A stretch of 64,000 bases of DNA from contig SHZU01000009.1 of the NCBI GenBank assembly GCA_009692115.1, positions 1-64,000 of the forward strand, given 5' to 3'. The translations under genes were made by a program, and so were the position numbers. The notes below the pieces were generated by a model. It searched no databases. It worked only from the letters and a program-made list of their open reading frames with translations, and was not told the origin of the DNA. Shown here piece after piece: positions 1 through 9,160 of the stretch. Within the stretch, counting starts at the first letter, position 1. Each line of letters opens with the position of its first letter. Origin of the DNA: Gemmatimonadota bacterium. GTDB taxonomy: Bacteria > Gemmatimonadota > Gemmatimonadetes > Gemmatimonadales > GWC2-71-9.

Positions 1-150
1 GCCGGGGTGGAGATGGTGATGCCGGGGGACAACATCCAGATGAAGATTGATTTGATCACGCCGATCGCGATGGATGAGGGGTTGCGGTTCGCGATTCGTG
101 AGGGCGGCCGGACGGTGGGCGCCGGCGTCGTTACCAAGATTCTGAAGTAA
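1..150 (+). CDS. tuf: Elongation factor Tu, C-terminal end (partial)
   Basis: The window opens inside this gene; 49 codons and a TAA stop remain. The visible residues are the end of the third beta-barrel domain of EF-Tu, including the MPGDN motif, the [14 protein letters not shown] segment and the terminal VTKILK. EF-Tu brings aminoacyl-tRNA to the ribosome as a GTP complex. It lies 23 bp upstream of rpsJ, the usual tuf-rpsJ order at the head of an S10 operon. The GTPase domain is outside the window. Confidence 0.96.
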   Translation, partial: AGVEMVMPGDNIQMKIDLITPIAMDEGLRFAIREGGRTVGAGVVTKILK

Positions 151-173
151 CGCGGCGGACAGAAGGAGATTGT

Positions 174-482
174 ATGGCCAGTAAGATTCGTATCCGTCTC
201 AAGGCGTTTGATCACGCGGTATTGGATCAGGCTGCTGCTGACATCGTTCGCTCGGTCGAAAAGACCGGCGCGCAGGTCTCAGGGCCGATCCCGCTGCCGA
301 GCAAGATCCAACGGTGGACGGTACTTCGGAGTCCGCATATCGATAAGAAGAGCCGGGAGCAGTTCGAGCTCCGGACCCATAAGCGGCTCTTGGACATCAA
401 CGACTCTCGTCCTCAAACGATGGACGCGTTGACCAAGCTCGATTTGCCGGCTGGCGTCGACGTCGAAATCAAGGTTGAGTAG
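174..482 (+). CDS. rpsJ: 30S ribosomal protein S10
   Basis: The 102-residue product matches the normal S10 length and shows the family core [10 protein letters not shown] near the start, [24 protein letters not shown]-type sequence in the middle and an acidic/hydrophobic end. S10 sits in the 30S head and also serves as NusE in antitermination complexes. An AAGGAG ribosome binding site at 163-168 fixes the ATG start. It heads the ribosomal run, with rplC starting 4 bp after its stop. Confidence 0.98.
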   Translation: MASKIRIRLKAFDHAVLDQAAADIVRSVEKTGAQVSGPIPLPSKIQRWTVLRSPHIDKKSREQFELRTHKRLLDINDSRPQTMDALTKLDLPAGVDVEIKVE

Positions 483-486
483 CACG

Positions 487-1110
487 ATGACGGATGGATT
501 GATTGGACGCAAAGTGGGGATGACCCGGGTGTTTCTTGACGGTGGCACCTCGGTGCCGGTGACCGTTATCGAAGCCGGCCCGTGTCGGGTCCTCCAGGTT
601 CGCGGGAGCGGCGTGCAGCTTGGCTTCGGTCAGAAGCGGGCGCAGCGGACTCTCAAGGCAGAGTTGGGGCACGCCAAGGCGGCGGGTCTCGATGCGGCGC
701 CGAGCGTGGTGCGGACGTTCGAGTTGAACGGTGACGCCCCGAAGCCTGGTGATACCGTGACCGTCGGCATGTTCGCGGCTGGTGAGACCGTCAAGGTCAC
801 CGGTCAGTCGAAGGGCCGCGGATTCCAGGGCGTCGTGCACCGGTACGGGATCGGTGGCGGGCCCGGGTCGCACGGTAACACGCGGCACCGGAAGCCTGGC
901 TCGGTCGGCGCCGGCACCGATCCGTCGCGCGTCATCAAGGGCAAGCGGATGCCCGGTCACATGGGCGACCGCCGTCACACCGAACTCGGCCTCCAGGTCG
1001 TTCGGATCGATGCCGAGCGTAATCTGCTGTTCGTGCGGGGAGCGGTCCCGGGAGCGAAGAACGGGATCGTGACCGTGGCGAAGCAGGGAGGGAGAAGCCG
1101 TCATGATTGA
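487..1110 (+). CDS. rplC: 50S ribosomal protein L3
   Basis: The start is placed at ATG 487, giving 207 residues that begin MTDGLIGRKVGMTR, the L3 N-terminal signature. A TTG four codons upstream is possible but would overlap the rpsJ stop. The loop with GPGSHGN and the KGKRMPGHMG segment reaches towards the peptidyl-transferase centre and is intact. The 3' end overlaps rplD by 8 bp, implying translational coupling. Confidence 0.97.
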   Translation: MTDGLIGRKVGMTRVFLDGGTSVPVTVIEAGPCRVLQVRGSGVQLGFGQKRAQRTLKAELGHAKAAGLDAAPSVVRTFELNGDAPKPGDTVTVGMFAAGETVKVTGQSKGRGFQGVVHRYGIGGGPGSHGNTRHRKPGSVGAGTDPSRVIKGKRMPGHMGDRRHTELGLQVVRIDAERNLLFVRGAVPGAKNGIVTVAKQGGRSRHD

Positions 1111-1906
1111 GGCCCCGTTGTTTCAACCGAACGGGAAGCCGAGCGGAAGCGTTGCGCTCCCGGCTGACTATTTCGACGGCACGGTCAACGAGCCGGTGAT
1201 GCACCAAGCGGTGAAGGCCTTTTTGGCCAATCAGCGCCAGGGCACTCACGCGACCAAGACTCGCCGGTGGGTTACGGGTGGTAACCAGAAGCCGTGGAAA
1301 CAAAAGGGCACCGGCCGCGCCCGAGCCGGTTCGACGCGGTCGCCGTTGTGGCCCGGCGGCGGCACGGTGTTCGGTCCGCACCCGCGCGATTACACCCAGG
1401 ATATTCCCAAGAAGGTCCGGCAGTTAGCTCGGCGCTCGTCGCTGAACGCCCGGGCCCGCGAGGGGTTCCTGTCCCTGGTCGAGAGTCTCGACTTCAGCGG
1501 TCCGAAGACGGCCCAGTTGGCGGCGCTACTCAAGGCGATGGGGTTGACCGGCAAGAAGGTGTTGCTGCTGACCCACGGGATCAAGAAAAACGTCTACTTG
1601 AGCGGGCGGAACATTCCGCTGCTCGAGGTGATGCCATACGGCGACGTCGCGACCTACAACGTCCTGTGGTCGGATGCCGTGGTGGTTGAGCGCGGCGCCT
1701 TGACCGGCGAAGCGATCGAGTCCGAGGCTGCCGACACGGATGCGGCACCGAAGAAGAAGACCGCGGTCAAAGCGCCGAAGGCCCCAAAGGCCCCAAAAGC
1801 CGAGAAGGCTACCAAAGCGCCGGCCGTGAAAAAGACGGCCAAGCCGGCCGCCGAAAAGAAGGCGCGGGCCAAGAAGGCCGCGCCCAAGCCGAAGGACGGT
1901 AAATAA
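1103..1906 (+). CDS. rplD: 50S ribosomal protein L4 with long basic C-terminal tail
   Basis: Residues 1 to about 205 are a standard L4 with the exit-tunnel loop (RRWVTGGNQKPWKQKGTGRAR). In many bacteria L4 also represses its own operon. The remaining roughly 60 residues are a low-complexity tail of Lys, Ala and Pro with a repeated KAP unit, making the protein 267 residues against about 200-210 normally. The tail stays in frame up to the stop overlapping rplW, so it is a real extension and not a misread. Its role is unknown; surface rRNA contact is a guess. Confidence 0.96.
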   Translation: MIEAPLFQPNGKPSGSVALPADYFDGTVNEPVMHQAVKAFLANQRQGTHATKTRRWVTGGNQKPWKQKGTGRARAGSTRSPLWPGGGTVFGPHPRDYTQDIPKKVRQLARRSSLNARAREGFLSLVESLDFSGPKTAQLAALLKAMGLTGKKVLLLTHGIKKNVYLSGRNIPLLEVMPYGDVATYNVLWSDAVVVERGALTGEAIESEAADTDAAPKKKTAVKAPKAPKAPKAEKATKAPAVKKTAKPAAEKKARAKKAAPKPKDGK

Positions 1907-2193
1907 TGGCTGCCCTGCATGATGTGGTGGTGAAGCCGTTGATCACCGAGAAGAGCTCGGCGGCGTATCAGAACCGGAAGGAATACGCCTTCCAGGTAGC
2001 GACGCGGGCGACAAAGCGGGATGTCAAAGCGGCGTTGGAGAAGCTCTTCGGCGTGACGGTGACCAGGGTCCGGACCATGCAGATGCGCCGGATCGAAGTC
2101 ACCCGCGGGCGGACCCGGGGCAAGACCGAGGCCTGGAAGAAGGCCTTGGTGACTCTGAAGGACGGCGACTCAATCGCCGTGTTCGAGGGCTAA
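1906..2193 (+). CDS. rplW: 50S ribosomal protein L23
   Basis: A 95-residue L23 with the N-terminal [12 protein letters not shown] signature and the C-terminal [16 protein letters not shown] segment that packs on 23S rRNA. L23 lies at the exit tunnel mouth and is the main docking site for trigger factor and SRP. The start overlaps the last base of the rplD stop, so the two are coupled. Confidence 0.97.
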   Translation: MAALHDVVVKPLITEKSSAAYQNRKEYAFQVATRATKRDVKAALEKLFGVTVTRVRTMQMRRIEVTRGRTRGKTEAWKKALVTLKDGDSIAVFEG

Positions 2194-2194
2194 C

Positions 2195-3043
2195 ATGGCC
2201 AATCGTCAATATCGTCCGACATCCGCCGGGACCCGGTTCCGGTCGGTGTCCGATTTCGCGGAGATCACGCGCGATACGCCGGAAAAGTCGCTGCTCACCC
2301 CCCTTCGGAAGACGGGTGGCCGGAACAACAAGGGCCACGTCACGATGCGGGCGATCGGTGGCGGGCACCGGCAGCACTACCGGATCATCGACTTCAAGCG
2401 GAACAAGTTCGGGATTCCGGCCAAGGTTGCGCACATCGAATACGACCCGAACCGCACCGCCAGGATTGCGTTGCTCTTCTACGCTGATGGCGAGAAGCGA
2501 TACATCCTCCACCCGGTCGGCCTGAAGCAGGGTGACACGGTGTTGAGCGGGCCGGGGACCGATGCCCGGAACGGCAACGCCCTGCCGCTGGGTGAAATCC
2601 CGTTGGGTACCAACGTGCATAACATTGAGCTCAAGATCGGCAAGGGTGGCTCGATCGCGCGGAGCGCGGGTCAGTACGCCCAAGTGATGGCGCGGGAAGG
2701 CCAATACGTGACGCTCAAGTTGAAGTCCGGCGAAACCCGGCTCGTCAACGGACGTTGCCTGGCCACGATCGGCGAAGTGGGCAACTCCGAGCACGAGTTG
2801 TTGTCGCGCGGCAAGGCCGGCAAGACCCGGTGGTTGGGCCGCCGTGGCAAAGTCCGTGGTGTCGCGAAGAATCCGGTCGACCACCCGCTGGGTGGTGGTG
2901 AAGGGAAGAGCTCGGGTGGACGTCCGCCGGTTTCGCCGTGGGGTAAGGCCGAAGGCGTCAAGACCAGGCTTCCGAAGAAGGCCACGAATCGACTGATTAT
3001 CCGCGGCCGCAAGCGTGGTAAGGCGACCGGCGGGGGGAACTGA
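2195..3043 (+). CDS. rplB: 50S ribosomal protein L2
   Basis: The 282-residue product has usual L2 length. It contains the RNA-binding part ([20 protein letters not shown]) and the C-terminal [13 protein letters not shown] loop, whose histidine is conserved near the peptidyl-transferase centre. It starts 1 bp after the rplW stop and is followed by rpsS 3 bp later. Confidence 0.98.
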   Translation: MANRQYRPTSAGTRFRSVSDFAEITRDTPEKSLLTPLRKTGGRNNKGHVTMRAIGGGHRQHYRIIDFKRNKFGIPAKVAHIEYDPNRTARIALLFYADGEKRYILHPVGLKQGDTVLSGPGTDARNGNALPLGEIPLGTNVHNIELKIGKGGSIARSAGQYAQVMAREGQYVTLKLKSGETRLVNGRCLATIGEVGNSEHELLSRGKAGKTRWLGRRGKVRGVAKNPVDHPLGGGEGKSSGGRPPVSPWGKAEGVKTRLPKKATNRLIIRGRKRGKATGGGN

Positions 3044-3046
3044 TCC

Positions 3047-3337
3047 ATGGGACGGAGCGTCAAGAAGGGACCGTACGTTCAGGAGGCCTTGCTCAAGAAG
3101 GTCCAAGTCCTGACCGGGAAGAACACGAAGCAGGTCGTGAAGACCTGGAGCCGGGCGAGCACCATTCTCCCCGAGTTCGTGGGCCACACGTTCGCGGTGC
3201 ACAACGGCAACAAGTTCGTGCCGGTGCATGTCACCGAGAACATGGTGGGTCACAAGCTCGGTGAGTTCTCGCCGACTCGGATCTTCAAGGGCCACAGCGG
3301 CAAGATGGTAGCCGACAAGAAGGCGAAGCCGGAGTGA
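3047..3337 (+). CDS. rpsS: 30S ribosomal protein S19
   Basis: A 96-residue S19 beginning [11 protein letters not shown], with the conserved [22 protein letters not shown] core that contacts 16S rRNA and S13 in the head of the small subunit. The 3' end runs directly into rplV, whose ATG lies 2 bp after the stop. Confidence 0.98.
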   Translation: MGRSVKKGPYVQEALLKKVQVLTGKNTKQVVKTWSRASTILPEFVGHTFAVHNGNKFVPVHVTENMVGHKLGEFSPTRIFKGHSGKMVADKKAKPE

Positions 3338-3339
3338 TC

Positions 3340-3693
3340 ATGACTCTTGGACACGCAATTCAGCGCAACGTTCGCCAAAGCCCGCGGAAGATGCGGCTGG
3401 TGATCGACCTGATCCGGGGTAAGGACGTCAACGAGGCGTTGGCGATCCTCAAGTTCAACAAGCGAAACGCGGCCAAGCAGATCGCGAAGACGCTCAAGAG
3501 CGCCGTTTCCAACGCCGAGCAGAAGGCGATGGCCGGGAACGAGCGGTTCGACGCCGACGAACTGATGGTCGCCAAGGCGATCGTCAATGGCGGTTCGCCG
3601 CTGAAACGGATTCACGCCGCGGCCCAGGGCCGGGCGACGCCGATCAAGAAGCGGACGAGCCACGTTGAGATCCACGTTCGGAGCAAGGAGTAG
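3340..3693 (+). CDS. rplV: 50S ribosomal protein L22
   Basis: The start is set at ATG 3340 (117 residues, MTLGHAIQRNVRQSPRKMR); a GTG six bases upstream would overlap the rpsS stop. L22 lines the nascent peptide tunnel with L4 through its extended hairpin, here RIHAAAQGRATPIKKRTSHVE, the region where macrolide-resistance changes occur in other bacteria. No unusual change is seen. Confidence 0.97.
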   Translation: MTLGHAIQRNVRQSPRKMRLVIDLIRGKDVNEALAILKFNKRNAAKQIAKTLKSAVSNAEQKAMAGNERFDADELMVAKAIVNGGSPLKRIHAAAQGRATPIKKRTSHVEIHVRSKE

Positions 3694-3696
3694 TCG

Positions 3697-4356
3697 ATGG
3701 GTCAGAAAACCAATCCGATCGGGTTCCGGCTCGGGATCGTCAAGCCGTGGGTTTCCCGATGGTACGCGACCAAGGAAATGCCGGCGCTCCTCAAGGAAGA
3801 CGAGCTGATCCGGAAGTACTTGCTGACGCGGCTCGGTCATGCGGCCATCGCCGAGATCCATATCGAGCGCCGTCCTGGGAAAGTGACCGTGACGGTCCAC
3901 ACTGGGCGTCCGGGCGTCGTCATCGGGAAGAAGGGCACCGAAGTCGACAAGCTCCGTGACGAACTCGCGCAGCTCACGTCGAAGGAAGCGGCGATCAACG
4001 TCGAGGAGATCAAGCACCCCGAGACGTCATCGCAGTTGGTGGCCGACAACATCGGGCATCAGTTGATCCAGCGGATCTCCTTCCGGCGGGCGATGAAGCG
4101 GGCGGTCCAGGGCGCGATGCGGATGGGGGCCTTGGGGATCAAGGTCCGCGTCTCCGGTCGGTTGGGCGGGGCGGAAATCGCGCGGACCGAGGGGTATCAC
4201 GAGGGTCGGGTTCCGCTGCATACGCTGCGGGCCGATATCGACTACGCGACGAGCACGGCCAAGACGACCTACGGCACCATCGGGATCAAGGTGTGGATTT
4301 TCCGTGGCGAGGTAGTCGAAGACGTGACCGGCAAGACGTACAGCACGGGAGCCTAA
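3697..4356 (+). CDS. rpsC: 30S ribosomal protein S3
   Basis: A 219-residue S3 beginning [13 protein letters not shown]. The KH domain has its GxxG loop in [14 protein letters not shown], and the C-terminal domain has the conserved [13 protein letters not shown] and [12 protein letters not shown] segments. S3 lies at the mRNA entry channel with S4 and S5. Spacing to its neighbours is 3 bp on each side. Confidence 0.98.
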   Translation: MGQKTNPIGFRLGIVKPWVSRWYATKEMPALLKEDELIRKYLLTRLGHAAIAEIHIERRPGKVTVTVHTGRPGVVIGKKGTEVDKLRDELAQLTSKEAAINVEEIKHPETSSQLVADNIGHQLIQRISFRRAMKRAVQGAMRMGALGIKVRVSGRLGGAEIARTEGYHEGRVPLHTLRADIDYATSTAKTTYGTIGIKVWIFRGEVVEDVTGKTYSTGA

Positions 4357-4359
4357 CCA

Positions 4360-4773
4360 ATGCTTGCGCCGAAGCGGATCAAATTCCGCAAGCAATTCAA
4401 GGGGAAGATGCGAGGCTTGGCCTTGCGGGGTAACACCGTGGCGTTCGGGGATTTTGCCCTGGCCGCGATGGAGCCGGGCTGGGTTTCGAACCGCCAGATC
4501 GAGGCCTCGCGGATCGCGATTTCTCGAGCCATGAAGCGGAGCGGCAAGATGTGGATCCGGGTGTTCCCGGACAAGCCGATTACCAAGAAGCCGGCCGAGA
4601 CCCGAATGGGTAAGGGTAAGGGTAACCCGGAAGGCTGGGTGGCGGTGGTCAAGCCGGCCCGGATTCTGTTCGAGGTCGAGGGAGTGACCGAGCTGGTGGC
4701 ACGCCAGGCCTTTGCGTTGGCGGCGGCCAAGTTGCCGGTCAAGACTCGGTTCGTGAAGCGGGAGGAGCACTAA
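4360..4773 (+). CDS. rplP: 50S ribosomal protein L16
   Basis: A 137-residue L16 with the family start [15 protein letters not shown], the GRMKG-related segment [19 protein letters not shown] that reaches the A-site tRNA elbow, and a normal C-terminus. The stop abuts the rpmC ATG with no spacer. Confidence 0.97.
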   Translation: MLAPKRIKFRKQFKGKMRGLALRGNTVAFGDFALAAMEPGWVSNRQIEASRIAISRAMKRSGKMWIRVFPDKPITKKPAETRMGKGKGNPEGWVAVVKPARILFEVEGVTELVARQAFALAAAKLPVKTRFVKREEH

Positions 4774-4971
4774 ATGAAGGCGCTCAAAGCGGCCGAGCTC
4801 GCCGAGTTGACGGTCGAGGAGCTCAACGCGAAGCTCGGCGAGATCGAGGAAGAGCAGTTCCGGCTCCGGTTCCGAACGGCGACCGAAGCCGTCGAGAATC
4901 AGATCCAGTTCCGAACCCGTCGGCGTGACATTGCCCGGATCAAGACGGTTTTGCGGCAGAAGGAAGGTTGA
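4774..4971 (+). CDS. rpmC: 50S ribosomal protein L29
   Basis: A 65-residue two-helix L29 with the conserved LRFRTATEAVENQIQFRTRRR stretch. L29 sits at the tunnel exit beside L23. It is joined without a gap to rplP, and rpsQ starts 2 bp after its stop. Confidence 0.96.
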   Translation: MKALKAAELAELTVEELNAKLGEIEEEQFRLRFRTATEAVENQIQFRTRRRDIARIKTVLRQKEG

Positions 4972-4973
4972 GA

Positions 4974-5243
4974 ATGACGGAAGCGACCGCGGCACCTCGG
5001 AACCGGCGGAAGGGTCGGACCGGCGTGGTGAAGAGCGACAAGATGACGAAGACCGTGACCGTAATGATGGAGCGGCGGTTTGCCCATCCGGTGTACGGGA
5101 AGCGGATTACCCGGCAGAAGACGATCAAGGCCCGGAACGATCTCGGGGCGAAGACCGGCGACACTGTTCGGGTGATGGAAACCCGTCCGCTGGCGAAGAC
5201 TGTGCGCTGGCGCGTGACTGAGATCGTGGAGAAGGCGAAGTAG
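4974..5243 (+). CDS. rpsQ: 30S ribosomal protein S17
   Basis: The start is taken at ATG 4974 (89 residues); a TTG two codons earlier lies inside the rpmC stop. The OB-fold core GVVKSDKMTKTVTVMMERR and the KRITRQKTIKAR segment are typical. S17 binds the 5' domain of 16S rRNA early in assembly. Confidence 0.96.
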   Translation: MTEATAAPRNRRKGRTGVVKSDKMTKTVTVMMERRFAHPVYGKRITRQKTIKARNDLGAKTGDTVRVMETRPLAKTVRWRVTEIVEKAK

Positions 5244-5252
5244 GGAGGCCAA

Positions 5253-5621
5253 ATGGTTCAGCAAGAGACGATACTTCGAGTCGCGGACAACAGCGGGGCC
5301 CGCAAGGCCCTCGTGATCCGCGTGTTGGGCGGCTCCAAGCGCCGCTATGCCGGGCTCGGTGACGTGGTGATCGTGGCCATCAAGGACGCGATTCCCACCG
5401 GCCAGGTGAAGAAGGGGGACGTCGCGCGAGCGGTGGTCGTCCGAGTGGTGAAGGAGACCCGTCGCAAGGACGGTTCCTACATCCGCTTCGATGAGAACGC
5501 GGTCGTGCTCATCAATGATCAGGGCGAACCGCGAGCGACCCGAATTTTCGGGCCGGTTGCCCGGGAGCTGCGCGATAAGCGATACATGAAGATCGTATCG
5601 TTGGCGCCGGAGGTCATCTAA
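5253..5621 (+). CDS. rplN: 50S ribosomal protein L14
   Basis: The product has the standard 122 residues, starting [18 protein letters not shown] and containing the [13 protein letters not shown] and [11 protein letters not shown] signatures. L14 forms an intersubunit bridge with 16S rRNA and is the binding site of the silencing factor RsfS. Nothing unusual is seen. Confidence 0.98.
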   Translation: MVQQETILRVADNSGARKALVIRVLGGSKRRYAGLGDVVIVAIKDAIPTGQVKKGDVARAVVVRVVKETRRKDGSYIRFDENAVVLINDQGEPRATRIFGPVARELRDKRYMKIVSLAPEVI

Positions 5622-5623
5622 CC

Positions 5624-6010
5624 ATGCGGATTCTGAAACACCGGAAGGCCCGTCGGAAGGTCGGACCGGGTCCTGTGGTCCGAGTCTCGATGCCGATCAC
5701 CAAGGGCGATATGGTCCAGGTGATCTCGGGCGCCAACAAGGGCAAGCGGGCCCGGGTGCTGCGAGTGCATCTCAAGACCGGCCGGGTCACCCTCGAGGGC
5801 CTGAATATGGTCAAGCGCCACCTTCGGGCGACGACCCCCAACGGGCAGTCGGGAATTGTAGAGCGTCCGGCGCCGATCCATCATTCCAATATGATGTTGA
5901 TCGATCCCAAAACGGGCGAGCCGACCCGGGTTCGGCGGAAGCGGGACCAGGACGGCACCGTTGAGCGGATCGCCGTGAAGTCCGGGCAGTCGATTGTGAG
6001 GAACCGGTAA
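5624..6010 (+). CDS. rplX: 50S ribosomal protein L24
   Basis: A 128-residue L24, about 20 residues longer than the common form because of a basic N-terminal stretch ([17 protein letters not shown]). The KOW motif follows in [21 protein letters not shown]24 is a primary assembly protein of the large subunit. The start lies 2 bp after rplN. Confidence 0.96.
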   Translation: MRILKHRKARRKVGPGPVVRVSMPITKGDMVQVISGANKGKRARVLRVHLKTGRVTLEGLNMVKRHLRATTPNGQSGIVERPAPIHHSNMMLIDPKTGEPTRVRRKRDQDGTVERIAVKSGQSIVRNR

Positions 6011-6012
6011 CG

Positions 6013-6696
6013 ATGGCTGAAGCGAAAGCAACCAAGCCCGCGAAGACGCCCAAGGGCGGCCCGCCGGCGAAGACCAGCAAGCGCGCGAAGGCGCCGCAAG
6101 GGGCCACCGATCCGGCGCCGAAGGTGGCGGTCGGCGTTCCCCGGCTGTTGACGTTCTACCTGGACACGGTCCGGGAGCGTCTGAAGCAGCAATTCGGTCT
6201 GACTAACCCGATGCAGATTCCGCGGATCGTCAAGATCGTGCTGAATGTCGGCCTCGGCGAGGCGAGCAAGAATCCGAAGGCGCTCGACGCGGTCGTCGAC
6301 GAGTTGGGGTTGATCACCGGCCAGCGGCCGGTGGTGACCCGGGCTAAGAAGGCGATCTCGAATTTCGGGCTCCGTCAGGGTGTCCCGGTCGGCGTGATGG
6401 TGACGCTCCGGGGCCCCCGGATGTTCGAGTTCTTGGATCGGTTCATCTCGCTCGCGGTGCCGAGGATCCGGGACTTCCGGGGGCTCCCGAACCGGAGCTT
6501 CGATGGAAGCGGCAACTATTCGTTCGGGATCAAGGAGCAGTTGGTGTTCCCCGAGATCGACTACGATCGGGTCGAGAAGATCCACGGGATGGACATCACC
6601 ATCGTAACGACCGCCGGCCGCGATGACCTGGCCATGGCGTTGTTAAGGGAATTCGGCTGGCCGTTCCGGGGCGAAACCCCGAAGCGGACCGTGTAA
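6013..6696 (+). CDS. rplE: 50S ribosomal protein L5 with basic N-terminal extension
   Basis: The product is 227 residues against about 180 usually. The first 45 or so are Lys/Ala/Pro-rich low-complexity sequence, and the L5 body starts near [14 protein letters not shown]. The body keeps the [17 protein letters not shown] and [18 protein letters not shown] segments. L5 contacts 5S rRNA and P-site tRNA. An internal start would remove the extension, but no Met lies at the usual place and the 2 bp spacing to rplX supports the long form. Confidence 0.95.
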   Translation: MAEAKATKPAKTPKGGPPAKTSKRAKAPQGATDPAPKVAVGVPRLLTFYLDTVRERLKQQFGLTNPMQIPRIVKIVLNVGLGEASKNPKALDAVVDELGLITGQRPVVTRAKKAISNFGLRQGVPVGVMVTLRGPRMFEFLDRFISLAVPRIRDFRGLPNRSFDGSGNYSFGIKEQLVFPEIDYDRVEKIHGMDITIVTTAGRDDLAMALLREFGWPFRGETPKRTV

Positions 6697-6715
6697 GCGG
6701 GGGATGTAAGGAACT

Positions 6716-6901
6716 ATGGCCAAGACCTGTTGGATCGAGCGCGCAAAGCGAGTTCCGAAATTCAAGGCTCGGGCGGTTCGGCGTTGTCAGCGCTGTGGCC
6801 GGGCACGGGCGGTGTTACGCAAATTCGGCCTCTGCCGGATGTGCTTTCGAGAACTCGCGCTTCGGGGACACATCCCCGGCGTGCGCAAAGCGAGTTGGTA
6901 A
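6716..6901 (+). CDS. rpsN: 30S ribosomal protein S14, zinc-binding type Z
   Basis: The 61-residue short S14 carries a CxxC...CxxC zinc ribbon (CQRCG then CRMC) followed by [18 protein letters not shown]. This is the zinc-dependent form, as opposed to the roughly 100-residue zinc-free paralogue that some bacteria switch to under zinc limitation. It sits between rplE and rpsH, as in the spc operon. Confidence 0.97.
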   Translation: MAKTCWIERAKRVPKFKARAVRRCQRCGRARAVLRKFGLCRMCFRELALRGHIPGVRKASW

Positions 6902-6916
6902 GGGAAGGGATCGCGC

Positions 6917-7312
6917 ATGAGCATGACAGACCCTGTGGCGGATATGCTCGCCCGCATCCGCAATGCGGGTGCCGCTGGGCATCGCCGAGTGGAAGTCCCC
7001 GCATCACGGCTCAAGGCCGAGGTGGCGCGGATTCTCCACAGCAACCACTACATCGCGGATTTCAAGTTGGTCGAGGATGGTCCTCGCGGCGTCATTCGAA
7101 TCACCCTGCGCTATCATAACGAGCGCCCGGTGATCCGAGAGATGAAGCGAATGTCCACGCCCGGCCTGCGCCGCTACGTCAAGAGCCGTGAGATTCCCCG
7201 GATCAAGAACGGGCTCGGTATGGCGATCGTCTCAACCCCCAGGGGGTTGATGAGCGACCGTGATGCCAGAGCCGCGAACTTGGGCGGTGAACTCCTCGCG
7301 GTCGTCTGGTAG
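6917..7312 (+). CDS. rpsH: 30S ribosomal protein S8
   Basis: A 131-residue S8 starting MSMTDPVADMLARIRNA and ending with the STPRGLMSDRDAR signature before GGELLAVVW. S8 organises the central domain of 16S rRNA and is the spc-operon repressor in E. coli; no copy of its mRNA target could be judged here. Confidence 0.97.
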   Translation: MSMTDPVADMLARIRNAGAAGHRRVEVPASRLKAEVARILHSNHYIADFKLVEDGPRGVIRITLRYHNERPVIREMKRMSTPGLRRYVKSREIPRIKNGLGMAIVSTPRGLMSDRDARAANLGGELLAVVW

Positions 7313-7322
7313 GAGGCCCACC

Positions 7323-7862
7323 GTGTCGCGGATTGGAAAGAGATCAGTGCCGGTGCCGAAGGATGTCACCGTCCAGATCAACGGCAACTCGATTCTGGTA
7401 AAAGGTCCGAAGGGAGAACTCTCTCGGATCATTCACCCGACGATGAAGCTGGCCATGGACAACGGTGAGGTGACCGTCAGCCGGCCGAACGACGAACCGA
7501 TGCATCGGGCGTTGCACGGGCTGTCGCGGACCTTGGTGGCCAATATGGTCGAAGGCGTCTCGAAGGGCTTCGAGAAGGTCCTCGAAATCCAGGGCGTCGG
7601 CTACAAGGCCGAGGTGTCGCCCAAGGGACTCAACTTGAGCTTGGGCTTCTCGCACCCGGTGAAGTACGACGCCCCCGCCGGGATCAAGATGGTGGTGGAG
7701 AACAACACCGTCGTGAAGATCTCGGGGCCCAGCAAGGAACTGGTTGGCCAAGTCGCCGCGGACATCCGCTCGATTCGTCCGCCCGAACCCTACAAGGGCA
7801 AGGGTGTGCGCTATCAAGGCGAGCAGGTCCGCCGCAAGGCCGGCAAGACGGGAGCGAAGTAA
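7323..7862 (+). CDS. rplF: 50S ribosomal protein L6
   Basis: The start is set at GTG 7323, giving 179 residues beginning VSRIGKRSVPVPKDV, the normal L6 N-terminus; the longer frame from 7260 only reads through the end of rpsH. An AGGAGG-like site (taggaggcccacc) lies just upstream. The C-terminal ISGPSKELVGQVAADIRSIR and YKGKGVRY signatures are intact. L6 lies near the factor-binding site. Confidence 0.96.
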   Translation: MSRIGKRSVPVPKDVTVQINGNSILVKGPKGELSRIIHPTMKLAMDNGEVTVSRPNDEPMHRALHGLSRTLVANMVEGVSKGFEKVLEIQGVGYKAEVSPKGLNLSLGFSHPVKYDAPAGIKMVVENNTVVKISGPSKELVGQVAADIRSIRPPEPYKGKGVRYQGEQVRRKAGKTGAK

Positions 7863-7865
7863 CCC

Positions 7866-8237
7866 ATGCGTTCAATTCATGCACCGAAGACGCGCGAAGA
7901 GCGGCGGTATCGCCGGCACCTGCGCGTCCGGAAGAAAGTCTCCGGATCGCCCGAGCGTCCGCGCTTGGTCATTTTCCGGTCGATCAAGCACATCTATGCC
8001 CAGTTGGTGGACGACGACAAGGGCGTGGTGTTGCTGGGCGTGGCGGACCGGAGCGAAGGCATCGAGCTCGACGGGACCGGCAAGGTCGCGCGGGCCAAGG
8101 CCACGGGCAAGTTGCTCGCGTCGAAGGCCAAAGCAGCCGGGATCGCCAAGGTCGTGTTCGACCGGGCCGGTTTCCGATATCATGGGCGAGTCAAGGCGGT
8201 CGCCGACGGCGCTCGCGAAGGCGGATTGGAGTTCTAA
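7866..8237 (+). CDS. rplR: 50S ribosomal protein L18
   Basis: A 123-residue L18 with an Arg-rich N-terminus, the [19 protein letters not shown] segment and the C-terminal [25 protein letters not shown] signature. With L5 it anchors 5S rRNA in the central protuberance. The next gene starts directly after its stop. Confidence 0.97.
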   Translation: MRSIHAPKTREERRYRRHLRVRKKVSGSPERPRLVIFRSIKHIYAQLVDDDKGVVLLGVADRSEGIELDGTGKVARAKATGKLLASKAKAAGIAKVVFDRAGFRYHGRVKAVADGAREGGLEF

Positions 8238-8891
8238 ATGACCGAACCTGACGTGCAGCCGACAGAACCGACCGAAGCACCGGCCGAAGCGGGCCGGGGT
8301 CGGAGTCGTGGTCGCGGGGCGAGTGGTGGAGGTGGGAGCGGCCGTGGCGGCGAGCGGGGCCGGCGCGATGGTGGCCGGCGGGACCGGGAAGCGCCGAGCG
8401 AGTTCATCGAGAAAGTCGTGGACATCAATCGCGTGGCCAAGGTCGTCAAAGGCGGCCGGCGGTTCTCGTTTAACGCGCTGGTCGCGGTCGGCGACGGCAA
8501 GGGCCGGGTCGGTTTTGCCACGGGCAAGGCCAACGAAGTCTCCGAAGCCGTGCGCAAGGCGGTTGAGGCGGCCAAGCGGGCCATGACCGAAGTGCCCCGG
8601 ACCGGGACCACGATTCCGCACGAAATCCTCGGCCACCATGGCGCGGGCCGGGTGCTGCTCAAGCCGGCGGCGACCGGTACCGGCGTCATTGCCGGTGGTG
8701 CGGTCCGCGCCGTGCTCGAGTGCGTCGGGATCAGCGATATTCTCACCAAGAGCCTCGGGTCGAACAATCCGCATAACATGGTGCGGGCGACGATCGATGG
8801 GCTCCGTTCGTTGGTGTCGGCCCGGCAGGTGGCCCGGGAACGCGGGGTCGAGGTCGAGACCCTTGGGTATAAGCCGCGGCAGGAGGGGTAG
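8238..8891 (+). CDS. rpsE: 30S ribosomal protein S5 with Gly/Arg-rich N-terminal extension
   Basis: The first 50 or so of 217 residues are acidic then Gly/Arg-rich ([19 protein letters not shown]), resembling an RGG segment. The S5 body follows from [21 protein letters not shown] with the double-stranded RNA-binding fold and the [20 protein letters not shown] signature. E. coli S5 is about 166 residues. S5 helps unwind mRNA at the entry channel, so an RGG-type tail there could bind RNA; this is inference. Confidence 0.96.
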   Translation: MTEPDVQPTEPTEAPAEAGRGRSRGRGASGGGGSGRGGERGRRDGGRRDREAPSEFIEKVVDINRVAKVVKGGRRFSFNALVAVGDGKGRVGFATGKANEVSEAVRKAVEAAKRAMTEVPRTGTTIPHEILGHHGAGRVLLKPAATGTGVIAGGAVRAVLECVGISDILTKSLGSNNPHNMVRATIDGLRSLVSARQVARERGVEVETLGYKPRQEG

Positions 8892-8896
8892 CAGCG

Positions 8897-9160
8897 ATGG
8901 GACGCAATCCAGCAGTCTTCCGGCAGGGACCGGTCTATTACGCCGCCACGATTCCGGCCGAAAAAGACGCGGCCCGCGTTCGGGTCAAGCAGATCCGGTC
9001 GTCGATCGGCCACAGCGAGACGATGCGCCGGACCTTGGCATCGCTCGGGTTGTTTAAACATCAGGCCGTGGTCGAAGTGGTCAACAATGCCTCGATTCGT
9101 GGCATGTTGTTCAAGGTTCGGCACATGGTCGAAGTGAGCAAGGCGGAGAACGCAGGATGA
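8897..9160 (+). CDS. rpmD: 50S ribosomal protein L30
   Basis: The core IRSSIGHSETMRRTLASLGL and VVEVVNNASIRGMLFKVRHMV is a clear L30. The protein is 87 residues against about 60, because of 20-25 extra N-terminal residues and a short C-terminal tail. It overlaps the rplO start by 4 bp (ATGA), so the two are translationally coupled. Confidence 0.95.
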   Translation: MGRNPAVFRQGPVYYAATIPAEKDAARVRVKQIRSSIGHSETMRRTLASLGLFKHQAVVEVVNNASIRGMLFKVRHMVEVSKAENAG

